From Datura wrightii (Eukaryota > Streptophyta > Magnoliopsida > Solanales > Solanaceae), in contig JASDFA010000018.1 in assembly GCA_035772735.1 (NCBI GenBank), positions 55,892,001 through 55,956,000 of the forward strand: 64,000 bases of DNA, in the 5' to 3' direction. Every line of letters starts with the position of its first letter. Positions within the stretch are counted from its first letter, which is position 1. Positions 55,891 through 64,000 of the stretch are shown here, one piece after another. Both the position numbers and the translations under genes were made by a program. A model generated the notes under the pieces. The model was not told the origin of the DNA. It worked only from the letters and a program-made list of their open reading frames with translations, and did no database searches.

Positions 55891-56712
55891 AAACTCTTCT
55901 GATATGCATCCGACCACTAAAATTTCACCTTTTTCTGAGTCAACCTAGTCAGAGGTGATGCAATAGAGGAAAAACCTTTGACAAAACATCTGTAATAACT
56001 GGCTAGACCCAAGAAATTTCTGATCTCGATTGGGGAAGTAGGTGTTGGCCAATCTTTCACCGGTGCTATCTTTTGAGGATCTACCTGAATACCCTCACCT
56101 AAGACCACGTGACAAAGGAAAGTCACAAACATCAACTAGAATTCACATTTGCTGAACTTAACGAACAATTGGTAGTCTCTGAGCATCTGTAGCACTATCC
56201 TCAGATGGTTAGCATGTTCTTCCTCACTTCTGGAGTATACCAGAATGTCACCAATGAATACAATGACGAACATGTCTAGATACGGCTTGAAAACCCTGTC
56301 CATCAAGTCCATGAAAGCTGCGGGGGTATTAGTTAGTCCCAAGGACATAACCACGAATTCATAGTGACCATATCAAGTTCTGAAAGGTTTTTTCGATATG
56401 TCACATTCCTTAACTCTTAACTAATGATACCCCAACCTGAGATTTACCTTGGAGAAACAACTGGCCCCCTGAAGCTGATCGAACAAGTCATCAATCCTGG
56501 GTAGGGAATACCTGTCTTAACTGTGAACTTATTCAAATGACGATAATCGATACACATTCTGATAGTATCATCTTTCTTTCGCACGAATAATACTAGAGCA
56601 CCCCATGGAGAGATACTGGGCCTGATGAAACCTTTATCAAGAAGGTCTTTTAGTTGCTCCTACAACTCCTTAAGCTCAGATAAAGTCATTCTATAAGGAG
56701 TGATAGAGATAG
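55891..56712 (-). pseudogene. pol: Element E reverse transcriptase remnant
   Basis: Minus strand: MTLSELKEL, then SPWGALVLFVRKKDDTIRMC, MSLGLTNTPAAFMDLMDRVF and FKPYLDMFVIVFIGDILVYS, where the catalytic loop reads FIGD in place of FIDD. SEEEHANHLRIVLQMLRDYQ and KIAPVKDWPTPTSPIEIRNF, FLGLASYYRCFVKGFSSIAS complete the connection region. Stops separate 56354-56136 from 56135-55917. Confidence 0.87.
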
Positions 56713-56959
56713 GCTGAGTATCTGGAAGAAAGTCTATGCTAAAATCTATTTACCACTCAGGAGGGACTCTGGGAAGATCTTCACGAAATACGTCAGGGAA
56801 TTCGCTAACAACTGGAACTGACTGGATAGTTGGGGTCTCAGAGCTAGAATCTTTGACTCGAACTAGATGATAAATACACCCTTAATAAATAAGCTTTCTT
56901 TCCTTAAGGCAGGAAATAAACCGACCCTTAGGCGTTAAACTACTGCCCATCCACTCTAA

Positions 56960-57330
56960 AATTGGCTCATTCGGGAACTAAAATCTGACGTCTCTAGTTC
57001 TATAGTCGACTGAGGCATAACCAGAGTGTAACCAATTCATGCCAATAATGATGTTGAAATCAACCATGTCTAGCTCTACGAGATCAGATGGAATAATCTT
57101 ATTCAAGATTGAGACTGGGCAGTTTCTATACACCCGGCTGGCTCTAACTGACTCACCAATTGGGGTAGAGACTGAGAATGGTTTTGAGAGGATTTCTAGA
57201 CCGATTTCAAACTGGAAAGCTACATATGGAGTCATGAACTATAGTGTGTCTCTTGCATCTAATAGGGCATATACATCTAGATGGAAAAGACGTAACATAC
57301 CCGTGACCATATCAGGTGAGCTCTCCTAAT
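56960..57330 (-). pseudogene. Element E aspartic protease remnant
   Basis: Minus strand: YALLDARDTL stands where LLDTGSTHSF-like residues are expected, so the D-T/S-G triad is destroyed. TPYVAFQFEIGLEILSKPFS, VSTPIGESVRASRVYRNCPV and LVELDMVDFNIIIGMNWLHS follow, the latter block well kept. The ORF 57235-56978 is only the second half of the domain. Confidence 0.8.
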
Positions 57331-57469
57331 CTTGATGAGAGGACAAAGCATAAAAATGGTTTTGGTGCTGACTACCATACATACCTGAAGTGTTGACCTG
57401 TTGAGCTGGTCGGCTTGCTGGAGCTACTGAAGTGGTAGAATGTGAACTCCCTTGTCCTATTGACAGGCA

Positions 57470-58496
57470 TTCTCTAAGCCGGTGACCTAGCTATCCACAC
57501 CCAAAGCAACCTTCTTGTCCGTGAAGGCATTCCGCTGGATGGTTCTTGCCACACTTAGAGCAAGCTGGGAAGTTGTTGCTACTGTTGTGACTCTGGGACT
57601 ATGAGCCAGATGCTCCACCCTTCCGATCCTTGGGGGATTGAAAAGTAGGGGCGCTAGTTGAAGTGGGTGTGGGAGCCCTCTATTGCTACTGCTACTACTG
57701 TGGGCGGCTACTACCGCTTACCGCTGATGGCCATAATTTGATTGGCCAATCCTAGCCTGCTTTTTCTCCCGCTCCATATCTTTTAGCTTTTCTGCCTCAA
57801 TTTGCTGGGCATGAACGATGAGGTTGAAGAGGTCAATGTCTTTGATGAGCATCGCAGTGCTGTACTCCTTAAATACCAAGTTTGATACTCCGTTAACGAA
57901 CTTAATCATGCGAGCCCTTGGCTCGGCTACCATCTCCAAAGCATATCTTGACAACCGTGTGAACTCCAGTGCATATTCTTCCATCGTCATGTTGCCCTAT
58001 TTCAAATTAATAAATTCTGCCACCTTAGACTCCCTTAACTCTCAGGGAAAGAAGCTATCTAGGCAGGCTGTTGTGAACTCCACTGGTTCCGCTCCCACTA
58101 GTCTCCCTTCTTTCCACTAATCGTACCAGATCTGGGCTACCCCTTTAAACTGCTAGGCAGCCAGGTTAGCACTCTCAGGGAGCTAACATCCATAATCTGG
58201 GTGATCTTCTGTATCTCATCCACAAACTCCTGTGGGTCCTCTCCCACCTTAGATCTATGAAAGGCTGTAGGGTTCATTCGAGTGAAGTCCTGAACTCGAG
58301 GTGCTGTTGTGGACCCATTTGAGTTAACCAAAACCACCTGCTAGTTCACCTGGTTTGTGATTGTCTATGCCAGTAGCTGGATTGCCGCACTAAACTCCAC
58401 TGAGGACACTTGGTCATCTTGAGGGGCTGCTAGAGCTGGTGGGGTAGGTCAGTTAGTGTTGCCGGCCCTTCTTTCATTTTCACATCTTGGAGGCAT
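57470..58496 (-). pseudogene. gag: Element E gag pseudogene
   Basis: Starts MPPRCENERRAGNTN at 58496, then a stop. The gag core is visible in VQDFTRMNPTAFHRSKVGED and PQEFVDEIQKITQIMDVSSL (58300-58190) and in MTMEEYALEFTRLSRYALEM, MIKFVNGVSNLVFKEYSTAM, HAQQIEAEKLKDMEREKKQA (57990-57740). The zinc knuckle near 57480-57530 (CFGCG-x-LGHRLREC) keeps all C-x2-C-x4-H-x4-C positions, unlike element A. Confidence 0.82.
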
Positions 58497-58693
58497 TGTT
58501 TCACTGAAATGAAATAGAGCACAAGTTAGAAGAATGTTTCTGGTATTGAACTTCAATAAAGAGTATGAAAAAAAGGGAGTTTTCCTAATAATATCTCGTA
58601 GCCTCCCCGTCATAAGTGCGGCGCACTTCACACCCATGAAAAGAACTCGACTTGACGCGACTTTTAGACATCCTAGGATACTCTAAACCTAGT

Positions 58694-58707
58694 GCTCTGA
58701 TTCCAAG
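58694..58707 (-). other. Element E primer-binding site
   Basis: Minus strand TTGGAATCAGAGCA, two bases inside the LTR end ATGACA. One or two changes from the initiator tRNA-Met complement TGGTATCAGAGC. Confidence 0.78.
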
Positions 58708-58709
58708 TT

Positions 58710-61183
58710 TGTCATGAACCGAGTCTATACCCTAGATGAGACACAGTACTTGGAATCACAAGTAACCCCAAGCCAACCCATGGTCTATAATAACACTGGT
58801 AATCTGAGTAATCATAGCAGAAGCTTAAATAATAAAACCATTTAAGAGAGCTAAATGATAAAAACTTTATACATCTGAAAGCAATATTGAAAGTCTGAAT
58901 TTATGTCTGAAAGCCATCTACAAAAGATGAGTTGTTGGGACAAGCCCCCAGCAAACTCTGAAGTTTAACTGAATGAAAATAACTGGAAAAGTAAATATCA
59001 TCCTCAAAAGATGAGGACTCACCGTTGGTACTGCTGATATCACCTGAAGCAGATCTACTAACGGTGCTTAGGCAGAGAACCTTCTCCTGTATCATGATAC
59101 GAGTAAGTAGGAGAAAATATAACATAAAGAATAAATAAGTGGGTATGCGTCAGTACTTTGAATGTACAGAGTAAGTGGGAGAAGGTATAACATAAAGAAT
59201 AAATAACTAAACTGTAACGGCCAACTGAAATACTGAAACTAAACAAACTGAAATATAACTGAAATGGTCAAAAGGACCCTTTCTAATGGTCGTAGCATGC
59301 CTCGAATTTGAGATACTGATCTGAGCTAACTATACTGAACTGAGTAACTGAAACTATTCTGAGCTGAGCTAAACTGAAATTGTACTGACTTGTGGGAGAG
59401 GCTATAACCGACATATAACCATGTCAGCTAGGCGTGGATTCCGATGTATACACCCCATCGGTAGGACCCAATTGTCAGGGTATAAAGTCATGAAATGGGT
59501 GACAACAAGTCTTGGGCCATCGAGTCAATAAAATAACCTAAGGTGGTAACATAGTTCTGGGAACCTGGGTGCGCTGGAACCCCGATCCGCTCCGTGCTAA
59601 GTCCTACTCCCACTGGATAGTCCTAGACTGACTACTAAGCTGATAGCTCAAAACTGGGATCCAAGACTAAGTCAAGAATACCTATCTAGAAGTACCCTGA
59701 GAGTCCTATCAGACTAGTATCTGTAACTGGTGTTCTAAGACTGGCTAGAGATACTTATCTAGAAGTATCATAACCATCTAGAGAACAAAATGTAATTTGA
59801 TAACTGATATTTGAATGTAATAACTGTTAATTAGGAGGCACCACTAACTCCTCAAGAAAAGAATGTTGTCAAACTAATCAGCTGACATTTTTGAATAATT
59901 CTGAGTATACTGATTCTGACTGAAACTAGACTAGAATGCAATTGACTAAGATTTCAACTAATTTTAACAATATGGAAATCCCAAAGCTGATAGAATCAAG
60001 CAACATGAATAATTAGCCCAATATGCAAGATTCTAATTTACTAAACTTAAAAGCTAGAGATAAATCATTTACAAGAAGCTAGTTTCCACAAAATTTCTAG
60101 GAATTGGAAAAAATATAGCAGAAAATAACATGGATAATACTCCACTTGAAGTATTATAGAATTCTGTTTGAAAACGTTTTACATTTCGAAACCACAGGGC
60201 TATAACTGAAAGAAAATTTAGAAAGGGTTTTGGGGACACAAGGGTATCAGAATTCCCTTATTGAATTTCACATACCTGGTGAAGAAATTCTGGAGAGAAT
60301 CCCTTGAGAATCTGAGAAGAAACTAACTTCCCTAGCTCTTGCTCTAAATGTTTCTGAGAGAAATTTTACGAACTGATTTTCTAAGGGAAAGAGAGGGGTA
60401 AAGTAATCGTCGATTACCCCTCTAGTTTCCCAGAAAATAACCCAAAAATGACATAGTTTGGGGACTTAAAAAGGTGGAAAATTACAAAAATATCCCTGGG
60501 GAAAAATCAGGAAAAACTGTCGATACGGACCAACGGGTCACTCAATGAGTCGTTGGTTGAGACCACGACTCATTGGGACAAGTCGTTGGTCCTGAAGCCT
60601 GGGTTTTGGGCTCACTGGAACTGGAAATGAGAGGGACCATGACTCGTTCGATGAATCAACGGGTCATTGGTTTCTCCTATGGTCACTGGATGAGAATTCT
60701 AGGAAGCCTGACAATGGGCAACACACTGACTTATTGGTAGACCCAATGGGTTGTTGTGTCGAGTCATTACCTCCATTGGAGAAGTTATTAAAATCCTTGA
60801 ATTTTACACCACGGGTGGTCACAACAATGCGTTGTGGGATACAATAGGTCGTTGTTGCCACTCATCATCACAAAAGGAGGTTTTTGGGAATTCTAACTAA
60901 CGAGTCATACCACGAGTCGTTGTATCACACAACGACTCTAGTTGTGTCATGGAGTCCTTGAAAAGGGAACTCTTAGATGGGGACCAATGAGTGACAGGAC
61001 AACTCATTGTTACTCACAACGGGTCATTCCATGTCCTGTTGGTTCTCGAAATACCTAGGCAGGGCTGACCATGATTGAGATAACGGGTTGTTGGAGCTGA
61101 CCATGAATCGTTGTCTCGGTCGTTTGGAGGCATTTTTTTCTAATTTCTTCTGGTTTTTTCTTGCAAGGTCTGAGTTTGGTTCA
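58710..61183 (-). repeat. Element E 5' LTR, outer end missing
   Basis: Aligns with 41405-43922 from TGTCATGAA onward. The last shared block is GAGTTTGGT near 61175. The final AGTTTTGGGGTGTTACA of the other LTR is absent, replaced by sequence I assign to H. Word array at about 60530-61110 with AACGAGTCAT, CGTTGTATCACACAACG and similar. Confidence 0.85.
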
Positions 61184-61337
61184 CCATAGTGGTTCGGGTC
61201 CCATCAGTATCCGATGTATCGACCCTATAATCCTTTATTGAACTACTAGGGAAGCTTCCTACTTGATCGGATTTGTAGGTTTCATCAAGTAGTGTCTTCC
61301 GTGCAATTGCATTTGATGCTTTGCGCTTCAATGTCAT
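61184..61337 (-). pseudogene. Element H ORF3, N-terminal codons
   Basis: Minus strand: MTLKRKASNAIARKTLLDET then KSDQVGSFPSSSIKDYRVD and DTDGTRTTM, a basic then Ser/Asp-rich start. The last codons of the open frame (to 61140) come from the E LTR. A good 3' splice site, TTGCTTTCTTTTTCTCAG, ends at about 61373, 36 nt before the ATG. The rest of the ORF lies beyond E at 41404 and below. Confidence 0.5.
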
Positions 61338-61373
61338 TGTACCTTTAGAGAAAGATGGTTAGAATTCCATAAC

Positions 61374-62720
61374 TGAGAAAAAGAAAGCAAGAACAAAGTC
61401 CGCTAAAGTTTATCACGGGTCAACAATATGGGTCATACCTTGGAGGTATGATTTGTACTGAGATCCGTAAGGTCTCAAGTCAATGCTAGGCCTCTGAGGT
61501 ACGATGCGTACCATGAAGGTACAGTCCATACCATGAAGGTATGGTCCATACCACCAGTTGTATGAGGATACCCCTATTCACCAATTTTTCTATATTTTTC
61601 CATGACTCATGGTACGGCCTGTAAGTCGATTCCATGAGTTATAGGAGGATCGTACTATCACTTGTGGACTTGACTCTTTCCAGATTTTTGGTATGATTGC
61701 CAGTTATGAATCATAGTAGTAAACCACGAGCCATACTAGGATTCGTACCTTATGTATTCTCAAATTTGGCTTGGGGCGGTCCCAACGAGCCATCCTACGA
61801 GTCGTAGTATGTAACCATGAGTCATAAGAAGGTTCGTGAAGCCTGTCCCTGCCTTGATTTTGGTTTAGTTTATAGGGTGTTCTATTTTACATTTTGGGTA
61901 CTCAAAATTCCCTAGGTCTACGCATGTATTTTAACCCATTTTACAACTACTCATCCCACCCTTTCTTAATCACTACCCATAACTCAATTTGTTAGTGGTT
62001 CAATGCACAATTTCATCAAATTCGAGTTCATTCCACACCCCTGGTCATTTTCTTTTTTCAATTTTTCAAGCAACAACGAGGATTCGCAGAGGGTTTAGCA
62101 CAGTTACATCAACCATACAAGTTTTATAAAATTTAAAGCAATATACTTACTTGATAACTACTTACTTCGATGGACAATCAAAAATTAGGGTTGGAATAAA
62201 TTGATTGAGCAACAAATTGCTCGATTGATCTTTGACTTTGAGTTACGGGTGTGAGGGAGTCGTAAGTTTTTTTCATGGCTTTGATTTTGAGCGCGTGGGA
62301 GAATGGTACACTTTTTTTGAGTTTAAATTGGTTATAGCGTAGATTTGAAATATCTGGGCCGAGTCGAGTATTTTTACAATATTTGACCCATCACGACTCG
62401 TAGCACTATGAGTCGTAGGAAGGCCCTATGACTCGTTCCTTGGACCCATAACAGAGAGATTGAGAAACTTACCTGTGGACCTACGAGTGCATTACACAAC
62501 TCATACAATTGGGGTACAATTCATACAATGACTCGTAGGTCTTTGGTATTCATTATGGTCCATGCCTTGCACAGTTCATAGACATAGTAAGTACTACGAT
62601 CCTTACAATTAAGTTATGATTCGTAGGACTAACCGTACCCTGAACTCATACACTGAAATACAACTCTAATTCTGACCAAGACTCCTACTACGACTCGTAC
62701 AACCCTCTCATAGGTCGTGC
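61374..62720 (-). promoter_or_regulatory. H spacer: two word arrays, TTTAAA box and candidate leader intron
   Basis: Minus-strand order: array of CGACTCGT/ACGAGTC words (62720-62380), CCAATTTAAAC (62321-62331), a leader with TCTCCCACGCGC, and possible 5' splice sites AAGTAAGTA (near 62148-62165). A second array (61870-61440) follows with ACGAGTC words and GGTACGATGCGTACC (61499-61513) and GGTATGGTCCATACC (61538-61552) palindromes, then the 3' splice site before ORF3. No coding region in either strand. Layout matches the C and D spacers. Confidence 0.45.
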
Positions 62721-62807
62721 TGAGAATTGTAGCACTTGCCTCATCAGCAATTTTTCTGCCACCTGTTTTGGTTTTCCCTGCACACGAAACAATTATTAGT
62801 TAAGTCA

Positions 62808-62950
62808 CTTGGGTTTCCTCCCAAGAATCTCTTGATTTAACATTGAGGCATGACACAAGTGGCTCGATTACTCAAAATTCACCAAGCCACCACTTGGGTT
62901 GCCTCCCAAGAAACTCCTAATTTAGCATCACGGCAAGTTGCAAGTCTCTT
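62808..62950 (-). promoter_or_regulatory. Two copies of the post-protease box and hairpin in H
   Basis: Minus strand copy 1: GCCGTGATGCTAAATTAGG then CTTGGGAGGCAACCCAAG (62893-62910), 47 nt after the protease stop. Copy 2: CATGCCTCAATGTTAAATC then CTTGGGAGGAAACCCAAG (62808-62825). The copies are 85 bp apart. Confidence 0.72.
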
Positions 62951-62956
62951 TACTAC

Positions 62957-64000
62957 TTACACTTCGTCAAGGAACTCGGATTCATGTTCTATCGTTGAGA
63001 CCACTCTATATTCCTTCGGTTGCTTCATTGACTGACAGACGTTGAAGGTGACCTCTTCTTTATTTAGTCTGAACTTCAACTGGCTAGCCTCCATATCTAC
63101 TAAGGCCCTCCCAATAGCAAGGAATGGTCTCCCCAAAATGATGGGAACCTCATAATCAACCTCGCAATCAAGGATCATGAAGTCTTCTGGAAATATAAAT
63201 AAGTCATCTTTAACAAGCACATCGAACAGGATCTCCATAAGCTTCTTCACAGTTCTGTCGGCCATCAGCAGCCGCATGGTAGCCGGTGTGAGGGCTTCTA
63301 TGCCCAACTTCTTAAACACCGCCAGTGACATCAGATTGATACTTGCTCCCAAATCACATAGTGCCCTTGCGAACTCAACATTACCAATTGTGCATGGAAT
63401 GGTAAAAGCACCCGGATCTTGCATTTATAGGGCCATGACCTATGAAGCTATGGAACTACAATAGTGTACATTATCAACGGGCTCATAGCTCATAAACCTC
63501 TTCTTCGTCACAAGGTCCTTCACAAACTTAGCATATTTGGACATTTGTTCCAATGCCTCAACCAATGGTATGTTTATAGATAACTGTATGAGCATTGACA
63601 AGAATTTTTGAAACTTACCATTCTCTGCCTTCTTCTTCATTCTATGGGGGAATGGTGGCGGTGGTCGTGGAATAGCCTTGTAAATCTGCATTGCTCCTTA
63701 TTCAACTTTAGGCCCTTTTTCACCAATTGGGGCCTCAGGAAACTCAACATCCTCATCATGTTCCTTCTCAGCTACATCGTCATCATCTTCAATCATGATC
63801 TCTTTCTTCCTCTCATCTACAACCGGTAGAGGGGGGGGGGTCAACTATAGTATTTCCACTTCTAGTCATCACAGCCATATAGTGACCATCATTATTTAGA
63901 TTTTGGACTGTGTTGCTAGGTAGTGTGCCCTTTTGCCTAGGGTTTATAGATTCTGATAGTTGCCCTAACTGTTGTTCAATCTGCTTGATAGCCGTCGCAT
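62957..64000 (-). pseudogene. Element H gag end and aspartic protease, running off the window
   Basis: Minus strand, from AIKQIEQQLGQLSESINPRQ (gag end) through an acidic linker (EIMIEDDDDVAEKEHDED). RPPPPFPHRMKKKAENGKFQ and INIPLVEALEQMSKYAKFVK are the gag-protease linker. GAFTIPCTIGNVEFARALCD, then DLGASINLMSLAVFKKLGIE keep the active site, and VPIILGRPFLAIGRALVDME the C-terminal block; the stop is at 62957-62959. An eleven-base G run at 63830-63840 and stops near 63693 and 63425 interrupt the frame. The rest of gag and the 5' LTR lie to the right, outside the window. Confidence 0.8.

Larger units (their letters stand above)
41405..61183 (-). mobile_element. Tekay/Del-type chromovirus E, split by nested element D
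   Basis: Minus-strand element: 5' LTR 58710-61183, primer site, gag, protease, RT, RNase H (to 55528), then D, then integrase and chromodomain (45748-44160), polypurine tract and 3' LTR 41405-43922. Same lineage as A. It sits inside ORF3 of element H. The outer end of the 5' LTR appears to lack about 30 bp, and no target duplication is visible (left flank ACTCC). All genes are broken. Confidence 0.88.

Noticed and set aside
1..64000. Host gene, tRNA or other structural RNA gene
   Set aside because: No frame with exon-like conservation and no cloverleaf-type sequence was noticed. Primer sites matching tRNA ends are retrotransposon features. I cannot exclude a small host RNA gene without a computed search.

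Overview
This window looks like plant nuclear DNA made almost entirely of decayed LTR retrotransposons inserted into one another. I found no host protein gene, rRNA, tRNA, CRISPR array or bacterial feature. The retroelement lineages (Tekay/Del chromoviruses with LTRs starting TGTAA[C/T]ACCCC, and Athila-type elements with a tRNA-Asp-like primer site) indicate an angiosperm. Solanaceae is my best guess, but that rests on remembered resemblance, not a search.

I name the elements A to J. Left half: AT-rich flank with simple repeats (1-4506); a Copia-like LTR (I) cut into three pieces (4507-4848, 38686-38781, 40162-40430); an Athila-type element B (4849-38680, target duplication GTTAT) inserted in that LTR; a Tekay element A (6241-17896, duplication GATAT) inserted in B's 5' LTR; and a solo LTR F (12103-14481, duplication AGTGG) inserted in A's integrase. 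B carries gag, protease, RT, RNase H and integrase (18093-23175) and a third ORF (34255-35354). Between them sits C (23176-34254), a pol-less Athila-type element followed by a second, truncated copy. A solo LTR J (38782-40156, duplication AGAAT) also sits in the Copia LTR.

Right half, minus strand: a pol-less Athila-type element H (about 40960-41404 and 61184-64000+) is split by a Tekay element E (41405-61183). E is split between RNase H and integrase by D (45754-55522, duplication ACAAC), the youngest and best preserved element, again pol-less.

The most interesting signal is a shared layout in the pol-less elements C, D and H. After the protease stop comes a box resembling GCCGTGACGTTAAA and a hairpin with loop AGGCAA whose stem changes in a compensatory way (CTTGGG/CCCAAG versus CACGGG/CCCGTG). 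Then follows an array of short inverted 'words' of the kind also found in LTR promoters, a TTTAAA box, a possible leader intron, and ORF3 780-985 bp further on. I read this as a candidate internal expression module for ORF3. In the LTRs, arrays of the same type lie upstream of the TATA box. Each family has its own word, yet Tekay and Athila-type elements here share some of them.

All coding regions except D's protease carry stops or frameshifts, and several catalytic residues are lost. The elements are probably immobile alone; D could only move with enzymes supplied by a relative.
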